Shown: piece by piece, positions 1 to 4,790 of the stretch | How positions within the stretch are numbered: position 1 is the stretch's first letter | Layout: every line of letters starts with the position of its first letter | Assembly: GCA_024639205.1 (NCBI GenBank) | Contig: JAHEIV010000179.1 | Span: 1 to 6,421, forward strand | DNA: 6,421 nucleotides | Reading direction: 5' to 3' | Source of the DNA: Deltaproteobacteria bacterium | GTDB lineage: Bacteria > Desulfobacterota > Desulfobacteria > Desulfobacterales > SG8-13 | Made by a program: the position numbers and the translations under genes | The notes under the pieces: generated by a model | Seen by the model: only the letters and a program-made list of their open reading frames with translations | The model's database searches: none | What the model was told of the DNA's origin: nothing

Positions 1-2
1 TG

Positions 3-80
3 AACGGCAATCGGTGCATCCCCGCCAACGGGAACGCCGCCTACAAATACCTGGCGGGTTTTTCTGCGATGAATCGATAA
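3..80 (+). CDS. Possible C-terminal end of an unidentified gene (partial)
   Basis: The third forward frame is open from the left edge to a TAA at 78-80 and reads about 25 residues, ending in KYLAGFSAMNR. The composition is protein-like, and the other two forward frames give less natural peptides: one has a stop at 1-3 and the other is rich in arginine and proline. The piece is too short to assign a family and nothing in it is recognised. It may be the tail of a gene lying mostly outside the window, or chance open frame. Low confidence. Confidence 0.22.
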   Translation, partial: NGNRCIPANGNAAYKYLAGFSAMNR

Positions 81-105
81 CGGCATCCGGATTCGGTCCC
101 TCCGC

Positions 106-342
106 TTGACTTGCCTGCCTGAAGGAGCAGGGGAAAAACTACCGGTAAGCGAACAAGTGCCTCTCCACCAATGGCGGTCGGCACAAATGAGTGCCCCATT
201 CGCTCATACGGATATTTTCTGGTTGTACAAAACCGCACAAGCGTTTGCGGTGAGGCGCATGGGACATGCGCCGCAGCCGGAAACACACTGGGAAGTCGAA
301 AACGCAGTCCAGCGGATAAAAGCGTTTATGGATGGAGACTAA
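106..342 (+). CDS. Doubtful small ORF, hypothetical protein or gene remnant
   Basis: A 78-codon plus-strand frame ends in TAA at 340-342. Its second half reads like real protein (HTDIFWLYKTAQAF followed by an amphipathic stretch ending in VQRIKAFMDGD), whereas the first part looks less convincing. The only start giving full length is a TTG at 106 without a ribosome binding site. GTG at 157 and ATG at 187 are alternatives, also without a clear Shine-Dalgarno sequence, and the ATG would give a 51-residue protein. There is no signal peptide, membrane segment or known motif. A strong hairpin (254-272) lies inside it. It could be a genuine small gene, the eroded C-terminal end of a larger one, or chance. 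The product is not recognised. Confidence 0.25.
   Translation: MTCLPEGAGEKLPVSEQVPLHQWRSAQMSAPFAHTDIFWLYKTAQAFAVRRMGHAPQPETHWEVENAVQRIKAFMDGD
254..272. repeat. Perfect 7-bp GC-rich inverted repeat (hairpin)
   Basis: GGCGCAT at 254-260 and ATGCGCC at 266-272 are exact reverse complements around a 5-nt GGGAC loop. No run of T follows on either strand, so it does not look like an intrinsic terminator. It lies within the doubtful ORF at 106-342. Its role is unknown. It could be an RNA hairpin, a protein-binding site or chance in GC-rich DNA. Confidence 0.5.
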
Positions 343-425
343 CAAACCGCCGAAATTTGTTCAAGGAATATGACGGCCACCAGCGGGTAAACCGGGCCCG
401 GCGGCAATGTCGGTCGGTGTTCGAT

Positions 426-454
426 TTGATATCCATTGCAGATTGAACTATAAA
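426..454 (+). promoter_or_regulatory. Predicted sigma-70-type promoter
   Basis: TTGATA at 426-431 matches five of six bases of the -35 consensus. TATAAA at 449-454 matches five of six of the -10 consensus. The spacer is exactly 17 bp. Transcription would begin near 461, giving a leader of about 37 nt before the ATG at 498. This is the best promoter match noticed in the window and implies that the plus-strand gene is transcribed independently of the convergent riboflavin operon. Confidence 0.6.
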
Positions 455-482
455 GTACCATAGATCACCTGCAACCAACGTG

Positions 483-488
483 AAAGGA
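483..488 (+). promoter_or_regulatory. Ribosome binding site that decides the start at 498
   Basis: AAAGGA lies 9 nt before the ATG at 498 and only 3 nt before the in-frame ATG at 492. It lies inside the longest reading, which begins with GTG at 480. Normal spacing therefore favours 498 as the start of the plus-strand gene. Confidence 0.5.
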
Positions 489-497
489 ATCATGCAA

Positions 498-932
498 ATG
501 AGCAAAGGGAAGGATACTGACTTTTCCGCCAAGCACCGATCCGGTCTGCAGCCGGATCCGGTTATCGAAAAACAGCTCCAGGAACGGTGTCAAAAAGGCG
601 AATTGCCCTGCGCCGTGGCATTCGACATCGCAAAACAGCTTGGTGTATCTGCTGCAGCTGTGGGCCAGACAGCGGACCTCATGGATTACCGGCTGGTCAA
701 ATGCCAGCTCGGATTGTTCGGATACGCCCCTGAAAAGAAAATTGTCCGCCCGGCAGAAACGGTTGACGAGGCGCTGAAAATGGCCTTGCAGGGATCGATG
801 GAAAATAACCGATTGCCGTGCGAATCGGCGTGGATAACCGCCGATCGGTTTCAGCTGCGGAAAATGGCGGTGAGCAGTGCTTGCGAGACGCTGGGGATAA
901 AGATAAAGCCGTGTCAGCTGGGCGCTTTTTAG
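498..932 (+). CDS. Hypothetical protein with two tandem LPC...CQLG modules
   Basis: Function not recognised. The 144-residue product starts at ATG 498 (AAAGGA 9 nt upstream); GTG 480 and ATG 492 are in-frame alternatives. Two modules of equal length follow each other. The first runs from LPC (residues 36-38) to CQLGLF (69-74), and the second from LPC (106-108) to CQLGAF (139-144), which is the C-terminus. The offset is exactly 70 residues, with about 12 of 39 positions identical, including both cysteines, the QLG triplet, the final Phe and several alanines. The first module contains an AFDIAKQLGVSAAAVG stretch that resembles a helix-turn-helix; the second keeps the frame of the motif but has diverged. 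The linker is charged (EKKIVRPAETVDEA). No signal peptide or membrane segment is evident. It has its own promoter (426-454) and faces the riboflavin operon. The four paired cysteines might bind metal or form disulfides, and the fold might bind nucleic acid; both are inferences. Confidence 0.85.
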   Translation: MSKGKDTDFSAKHRSGLQPDPVIEKQLQERCQKGELPCAVAFDIAKQLGVSAAAVGQTADLMDYRLVKCQLGLFGYAPEKKIVRPAETVDEALKMALQGSMENNRLPCESAWITADRFQLRKMAVSSACETLGIKIKPCQLGAF

Positions 933-1029
933 AACCATCTCAATAATGCGTCCAGGGGTACCGGAACGGTGCTGCAGCGTTGCCGTAGAATCCGCTGAGA
1001 GTGCAGTTCATCGGGAAAAAGAGGTCCTG

Positions 1030-1665
1030 TCATAATATCCCGCGCTCGCCGACAAACGGATTATGTTGGCGCTCCTGGCCAATGCTCGTCGTTCCCATGT
1101 GACCCGGGTAGACCGTTACCGAATCTCCGAGGGTGAACAGCTTTTGTTGGATGCTGTTTTTGAGCGTGCCTGCATCCCCACCCGGAAAATCCGTGCGCCC
1201 AACAGAGCCGGCAAACAGGGTGTCTCCTACGAACACCATATGGTCAATATGAAAGGACACGCCGCCGGGGGTGTGCCCGGGTGTGTGAATCACGCTCAGG
1301 GACTCCTTGCCGAAGGTGACGGTGTCACCCTCCGCCACCAGCCGATCCGGTTGCGGTGAATTCTCCGCCGACAGCCCCCAGGTGGCCGCACTGGCTGCCA
1401 GATTGTCAAGCATGGGTGCGTCCAGAGCATGGATCAGGATCTGTGCAGCGGTGGCTTCTTTCACCCGTCGATTGGCCGCTACATGGTCGAAGTGCCCGTG
1501 CGTGTTGAGAATGAGCTTCAGGGTTAATGAAGACTCTGCCAAAGAGCTTAGAATCCGATCGGCCTCTCCACCGGGGTCTATCACCGCCGCTTCGCGGGTT
1601 TCTTCACAACCCAGGATGTAGCAATTGGCTTGAATCGGACCGACTGCCATAGATTTTATAAGCAA
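1030..1665 (-). CDS. Metallo-beta-lactamase-fold hydrolase, glyoxalase II-like
   Basis: A cytoplasmic 211-residue enzyme of the MBL superfamily, closest in style to the short glyoxalase II-like (YcbL-type) hydrolases, which typically cleave thioesters such as S-lactoylglutathione; the true substrate here is unknown. Visible metal ligands are THGHFDH (H56, H58, D60, H61), HTPGH (H131), GDTLF (D148) and PGH (H189), followed by the family tail TTSIGQE...NPF. All seven ligands of a binuclear site are present, so it should be active. The start chosen is TTG at 1665: GGGAGG sits 5 nt upstream, and the resulting N-terminus, (M)LIKSMAVGPIQANCYIL, matches the usual family beginning. An ATG at 1710 would add 15 arginine-rich residues and overlap the nusB stop as TAATG. 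It is the last gene of the operon; no clear terminator follows its TGA. Confidence 0.9.
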   Translation of the reverse strand: MLIKSMAVGPIQANCYILGCEETREAAVIDPGGEADRILSSLAESSLTLKLILNTHGHFDHVAANRRVKEATAAQILIHALDAPMLDNLAASAATWGLSAENSPQPDRLVAEGDTVTFGKESLSVIHTPGHTPGGVSFHIDHMVFVGDTLFAGSVGRTDFPGGDAGTLKNSIQQKLFTLGDSVTVYPGHMGTTSIGQERQHNPFVGERGIL

Positions 1666-1670
1666 TCCAA

Positions 1671-1676
1671 CCTCCC
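1671..1676 (-). promoter_or_regulatory. Strong Shine-Dalgarno supporting a TTG start
   Basis: On the minus strand GGGAGG lies 5 nt before TTG 1665, inside the coding extension that an ATG at 1710 would imply. This favours the non-ATG start for the MBL-fold hydrolase. Confidence 0.6.
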
Positions 1677-1694
1677 TGTTACGCCAACGCAATC

Positions 1695-1727
1695 GGGTAC
1701 TCTTGCGCATTATATGGGTATTCTTGC
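1695..1727. repeat. Imperfect direct repeat, 21-bp period, at the nusB 3' end
   Basis: GGGTACTCTTGC (1695-1706) and GGGTATTCTTGC (1716-1727) match at 11 of 12 positions and are 21 bp apart, with partial similarity continuing (GCATT). One copy codes for the last residues of NusB, and the other lies just beyond its stop in the leader of the hydrolase gene. It looks like a small tandem duplication that has drifted. Confidence 0.5.
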
Positions 1728-2174
1728 ATTCTCGTGAACTTGCCCGTTTTTCTCCAGAGAAATCTCCCCATTTTCGAATGCGATCCGAATCGAGTCGATG
1801 ATACCGTTAATAAACGCTCCGGAATCCTCGGTACCGTATTTCTTGGCAATGTCGATCGCCTCGTTGATGGATACTTTGGGGGGAATGTCCTCACAGCTAA
1901 GAATTTCAAACACCGCAATCCGCATGATATTGCGGTCCACGCAGGACATACGGTCGAGTTTCCAGTGCTTGGAATGCCGTTCAATCAGGTTGTCCGCAAA
2001 GGTCCTGAGTCGCACCACGCCGTTGACCAGCTGCATGAAGAATGGTCCGATGCTCACGGCAGGCTGAAAATGGCCGCAGAAACGCTCCAGCATCTCATCG
2101 GAGAAGTCCCGATTCACGTCCATTGAAAACAACGCCTGCAAGGCGAGCTCTCTGGCATTGCGACGGCTGCCCAT
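1710..2174 (-). CDS. nusB: Transcription antitermination protein NusB
   Basis: NusB is an all-helical RNA-binding protein that pairs with NusE (ribosomal protein S10) on boxA RNA, promoting antitermination in rRNA operons. The 154-residue product has the family hallmarks: the basic N-terminus GSRRNARELALQALF (residues 2-16), the central DRNIMRIAVFEIL (80-92), and the C-terminal signature PPKVSINEAIDIAKKYG...AFINGIID (99-127). Length is slightly above the common 130-150 because of a C-terminal tail after residue 140. The ATG at 2174 overlaps the ribH stop by one base (TAATG) and has no good Shine-Dalgarno of its own, so translation probably depends on coupling to ribH. A longer reading from 2240 would intrude into ribH and is rejected. 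Its placement after ribH is a classic arrangement, seen also in Escherichia coli. Confidence 0.96.
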   Translation of the reverse strand: MGSRRNARELALQALFSMDVNRDFSDEMLERFCGHFQPAVSIGPFFMQLVNGVVRLRTFADNLIERHSKHWKLDRMSCVDRNIMRIAVFEILSCEDIPPKVSINEAIDIAKKYGTEDSGAFINGIIDSIRIAFENGEISLEKNGQVHENARIPI

Positions 2175-2650
2175 TATGGCGACTGCGACACGGTTTCCAT
2201 TAAATTGGCCATTTCCACGGCCGACATGGCCGCACTCCATCCCTTGTTGCCCGCTTTGGTACCGGCCCGTTCGATGGCCTGTTCGATCGTATCGGTGGTC
2301 AAGATCCCGAATAACACCGGAACCCCGGTTTCAAGGCCCACCTGGGCAACCCCTTTACTGACTTCGGCGCTGACGTAATCGAAATGCGGGGTCGCGCCGC
2401 GAATCACCGCGCCGAGACAGATCACCGCGTGGTACTTACCGGTCCGGGCCAGTTGTTGCGCCGCCAGCGGGATTTCAAATGCTCCCGGCACCTTGAGGAT
2501 ATCGATATCCTCCCTGCGGGTTCCCGTTCGCGTGAGTGCATCGAGAGCACCGCCCACCAGTTTTTCGGAAATAAAATCGTTGAAGCGGCTGACGACGATG
2601 CCAAACCGCTTGCCTTCGCCGATGAGTTGCCCTTCGATGATGTTTGTCAT
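2174..2650 (-). CDS. ribH: 6,7-dimethyl-8-ribityllumazine synthase (RibH)
   Basis: Condenses 5-amino-6-ribitylaminouracil with 3,4-dihydroxy-2-butanone 4-phosphate to give lumazine, the penultimate step of riboflavin synthesis; the family usually forms pentamers or 60-subunit capsids in the cytoplasm. The 158-residue protein shows SRFND (21-25, with the substrate-stacking Phe23), VPGAFEIP (54-61), GAVIRGATPHFDYV (80-93, with catalytic His89), VLFGILTTD (112-120) and NKGWSAAMSAVEM (135-147), all standard. The ATG at 2650 is chosen because GGGAGG lies 7 nt upstream and the product then begins (MTNIIEGQL) where the family does. An in-frame ATG at 2686 would add 12 residues and place the Shine-Dalgarno inside the gene. 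It lies 58 nt after ribBA and overlaps nusB by one base. Confidence 0.97.
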   Translation of the reverse strand: MTNIIEGQLIGEGKRFGIVVSRFNDFISEKLVGGALDALTRTGTRREDIDILKVPGAFEIPLAAQQLARTGKYHAVICLGAVIRGATPHFDYVSAEVSKGVAQVGLETGVPVLFGILTTDTIEQAIERAGTKAGNKGWSAAMSAVEMANLMETVSQSP

Positions 2651-2657
2651 TCCTTGT

Positions 2658-2663
2658 CCTCCC
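2658..2663 (-). promoter_or_regulatory. Shine-Dalgarno deciding the ribH start
   Basis: On the minus strand GGGAGG is 7 nt ahead of the ATG at 2650. This optimal spacing sets the ribH start there and not at the upstream in-frame ATG (2686). Confidence 0.65.
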
Positions 2664-2708
2664 GGCATTGAATTGCTGGACAGCATTACGGATGAATAGA
2701 CCCGATTG

Positions 2709-3935
2709 TCAGGGGCTGCCGACCTTGTCGTCGAGTTGCAGCGTGTGCCCCATTTTTAACTTCTTGCACTCCAGGTAGCAACGGTTGTGCTCATTGGCTT
2801 CGACCTCGATGGGTATCTGTTCCGAGATCTTCAATCCGTAACCTTCCAGGCCCACCATCTTCTTGGGGTTGTTGGTCAGCAGGCGCATTTTTCTGACACC
2901 CAGGTCGACGAGCATCTGCGCTCCCAACCCGTAGTCCCGCATATCGGCAAGAAAGCCGAGTTTCTGATTGGCCTCTACCGTGTCCAGCCCCTGTACGCGT
3001 TGCAGTTCATAGGCACGCAGTTTGTTCACCAGACCGATGCCGCGACCCTCCTGCCGCAGGTAAAGAATCACCCCGCAGCCTTCTTTGTCTATCATGGCCA
3101 TGGCTTTGTGGAGTTGATCGCCGCAGTCACAACGCAGTGAACCGAAGATATCTCCGGTCATGCACTCGGAATGGACCCTCACCATCACTCGCTTTTTCGC
3201 ATCGATCTCTCCCTTTACCAGCGCAATGTGCAACAGGTGGTCTACATCATTTTCAAAGGCCACCATCCTGAACTCCCCCCCAAACATCGTCGGGATAATC
3301 GATTCGGCTGAACGGCGCACAAAGGACTCGTTCTGCATGCGGTACTCGACCAGATCGGCGATGGTGCAAATACCGATCCCGTGCTCCTTGCTGAACTTTT
3401 CCAGGGCCGGCATGCGAGCCATGGTTCCATCTTCATCCATAATCTCGCAAATTACACCGGCCGGCTTGAATCCGGCCAGGCGGGCCAGATCCACGGACCC
3501 CTCGGTCTGGCCAACCCGGACCATGACGCCACCGTCGCGGGCTCTCAAAGGGAATATGTGACCGGGCCGCACCAGATCGGCGGGCTTGGCATCGTCGGCC
3601 ACGGCGGTCTGAACCGTGGTGGCCCGGTCTGACGCGGAAATTCCGGTGGTGACGCCGCAGCGGGCCTCAACGGAAACGGTGAATCCGGTTTGAAAGGGCG
3701 AAGTGTTGTGATCCACCATCATTGGCAGATCGAGGCGATCGATCATCTTCCCGGACATGGCCAGACAGATCAGACCCCGGCCCATTTTGGACATGAAATT
3801 GATGGATTCGGTAGTAACTTTCTCCGCGGCCATACACAGATCGCCCTCGTTTTCGCGATTTTCGTCGTCCACCAGGATCACCATGCGTCCGGCTTTGATC
3901 TCTTCGATGGCCTTAATAATCGGTAAAACTGGCAT
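2709..3935 (-). CDS. ribBA: Bifunctional DHBP synthase / GTP cyclohydrolase II (RibBA)
   Basis: Feeds both branches of riboflavin synthesis. The N-terminal half converts ribulose 5-phosphate to 3,4-dihydroxy-2-butanone 4-phosphate; the C-terminal half opens GTP to the diaminopyrimidine precursor. In the 408-residue product the RibB domain (about 1-203) carries DDENRENEGD (23-32), RPGHIFPLRAR (123-133) and TEGSVDLARLAG (144-155). The RibA domain (about 208-400) carries RVHSECMTGD (253-262) and SLRCDCGDQL (266-275), giving zinc ligands C258, C269 and C271, then LRQEGRGIGL (293-302), AYELQ with the expected catalytic Tyr309, DMRDYG with Arg333, and LLTNNPKK (352-359). Both halves look catalytically complete, unlike fusions in some proteobacteria whose RibA half is degenerate. 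The start at 3935 matches the family N-terminus; its Shine-Dalgarno (GGGAG, 3949-3953) is unusually distant at 13 nt. It lies 105 nt after ribE, a gap containing a hairpin. Confidence 0.97.
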   Translation of the reverse strand: MPVLPIIKAIEEIKAGRMVILVDDENRENEGDLCMAAEKVTTESINFMSKMGRGLICLAMSGKMIDRLDLPMMVDHNTSPFQTGFTVSVEARCGVTTGISASDRATTVQTAVADDAKPADLVRPGHIFPLRARDGGVMVRVGQTEGSVDLARLAGFKPAGVICEIMDEDGTMARMPALEKFSKEHGIGICTIADLVEYRMQNESFVRRSAESIIPTMFGGEFRMVAFENDVDHLLHIALVKGEIDAKKRVMVRVHSECMTGDIFGSLRCDCGDQLHKAMAMIDKEGCGVILYLRQEGRGIGLVNKLRAYELQRVQGLDTVEANQKLGFLADMRDYGLGAQMLVDLGVRKMRLLTNNPKKMVGLEGYGLKISEQIPIEVEANEHNRCYLECKKLKMGHTLQLDDKVGSP

Positions 3936-3948
3936 AGCAAATAACAGA

Positions 3949-3953
3949 CTCCC
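3949..3953 (-). promoter_or_regulatory. Distant Shine-Dalgarno of ribBA
   Basis: GGGAG on the minus strand (within TTAAGGGAGTC) precedes the ribBA ATG by 13 nt, longer than the usual 5-9 nt, with no better match closer. Initiation may be modest unless RNA structure shortens the distance. Confidence 0.4.
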
Positions 3954-3970
3954 TTAAGATGAAAACCCAT

Positions 3971-4003
3971 GGATCGAATGCAACATTTGCAACGTGTCGA
4001 TCC
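3971..4003 (-). promoter_or_regulatory. Intergenic hairpin between ribE and ribBA
   Basis: GGATCGA (3971-3977) and TCGATCC (3997-4003) are exact reverse complements. Inside them GCAA (3980-3983) and TTGC (3987-3990) can pair around a 3-nt loop. The result is a two-tier stem-loop separated by an asymmetric internal loop. It occupies the ribE-ribBA gap and ends 35 nt before the ribBA ATG. No proper T-tract follows, only TTTT after a 6-nt GC-containing stretch, so it is probably not a terminator. It may stabilise or process the message. It does not resemble an FMN riboswitch. Confidence 0.45.
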
Positions 4004-4040
4004 TTATCGTTCACTTGTGAGCAACGAACCGAATTACCGT

Positions 4041-4706
4041 CTACAGAAATCCGGACTTCGCCAACAGATTCATATCGACGCCGCTGCCGGTTTTGTCTTT
4101 CCCGGCGGTATGGGTCATTTGGCCGGTCAGAAATTTTTCCACGTATTTTCCGATCATATCCGTTTCAATATTCACCGGTTCACCGATGTTCTTGATTCCG
4201 ATGGTGGTCATCTGACCGGTGAGGGGAATGACGCTGACCGAAAAACCGGTATCGTCGCAATCATTGATTGTCAGGCTGATGCCGTCTACAGCCACCGATC
4301 CCTTTTGAATCAGGTATCGCGAAAGCGATAACGGAATACTAATGGCAACCACCGTGGCATTGCCGGCGGCCTGCTTATCTCTTATCACCCCCGTACCGTC
4401 CACATGACCGGCAACCAGATGCCCGTCGATCCGGTCTGAAACCCGCAGGGCCCGTTCCAGGTTTACCCTTTCGCCGATTTTGGCCGATCCCAGGGTCGTC
4501 AGGCGAAGGGTTTCGGGTGACACATCGACTTCAAACCGCTTTCCGGATACGGCCACCGCCGTCAGGCAGGCACCGTTGACGGCAATGCTGTCACCCGTGC
4601 GGGTACTTTCGAGCAAGTAGTCGGCGGTGATCACCAGTCTGCGACCCTGACCGGAGGATCGAAACGCGCTGATGGTGCCCAGACCTTCAATAATTCCGGT
4701 AAACAT
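4041..4706 (-). CDS. ribE: Riboflavin synthase, alpha chain (RibE)
   Basis: Catalyses the final step, dismutation of two lumazine molecules to riboflavin plus a pyrimidine that RibH reuses; the active form is a trimer of two-barrel subunits in the cytoplasm. The gene is called ribC in E. coli. The 221-residue product begins with the invariant MFTGIIE and has two lumazine-binding barrels. The first (about 1-95) shows NGACLT (44-49) and SPETLRLTTLG (63-73). The second (about 96-190) begins GHLVAGHVDGTG (95-106) and repeats the pattern with DGISLTI (141-147) and IPLTGQMTTIG (160-170). A tail from 195 ends in MNLLAKSGFL, a C-terminal motif of the type seen in other members. A GGAAG Shine-Dalgarno lies 10 nt before the ATG. 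It follows ribD by 84 nt with no promoter seen in the gap. Confidence 0.97.
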   Translation of the reverse strand: MFTGIIEGLGTISAFRSSGQGRRLVITADYLLESTRTGDSIAVNGACLTAVAVSGKRFEVDVSPETLRLTTLGSAKIGERVNLERALRVSDRIDGHLVAGHVDGTGVIRDKQAAGNATVVAISIPLSLSRYLIQKGSVAVDGISLTINDCDDTGFSVSVIPLTGQMTTIGIKNIGEPVNIETDMIGKYVEKFLTGQMTHTAGKDKTGSGVDMNLLAKSGFL

Positions 4707-4790
4707 GGTTACATTTCTTCCGCCAAGAGTTCAGGGAATGCCTGCCGCCCGGATATCGCACGCTCTTTGTCCAGATGGATCGGATCAACC

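Larger units (their letters stand above)
81..425. other. Stretch without a confident gene
   Basis: These 345 bases separate the possible gene tail at the left edge from the promoter of the plus-strand gene at 498. They hold only the doubtful ORF at 106-342, a GC-rich hairpin at 254-272 and a short GC palindrome (CCGGGCCCGG, near 393-402). No tRNA, rRNA, insertion-sequence end, CRISPR repeat or intrinsic terminator with a T-tract was seen. Reverse-strand frames across it look like shadows, rich in Arg, Pro and Cys. Confidence 0.5.

Noticed and set aside
343..365. AT-rich inverted repeat AACAAA...TTTGTT after the doubtful ORF
   Set aside because: A six-bp A/T-rich stem with a 9-nt loop and no T-tract is weak, and it fits no known element.
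885..932. Terminator for the plus-strand gene (CGCTTTTTAG at its stop)
   Set aside because: Only about four weak base pairs (AAGC/GCTT) with a mismatch precede the five T's, so there is no convincing stem.
465..938. A 157-codon minus-strand frame opposite the duplicated-module gene
   Set aside because: The plus-strand frame has a promoter, a ribosome site and an internally repeated motif pattern. The minus frame has an Arg/His/Phe/Leu-rich shadow composition and no ribosome site.
933..1029. Bidirectional terminator in the convergent gap
   Set aside because: Small palindromes are present (GGTACC, GCTGCAGC), but extended pairing is mostly G-U or mismatched and no stem is followed by a T-run on either strand.
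2174..2240. Extended NusB N-terminus starting at 2240
   Set aside because: The extra 22 residues overlap ribH and do not match NusB. The ATG at 2174 gives the canonical N-terminus.
3936..3990. Internal promoter ahead of ribBA (TTGCAT, then ATCTTA after 17 bp on the minus strand)
   Set aside because: The -10 candidate matches the consensus poorly, and the position overlaps the hairpin. The evidence is too weak to list as a promoter.
4707..4790. Regulatory hairpin in the ribD-ribE gap (CAGG/CCTG)
   Set aside because: Four base pairs in GC-rich DNA is within chance expectation. No riboswitch-like core was seen.
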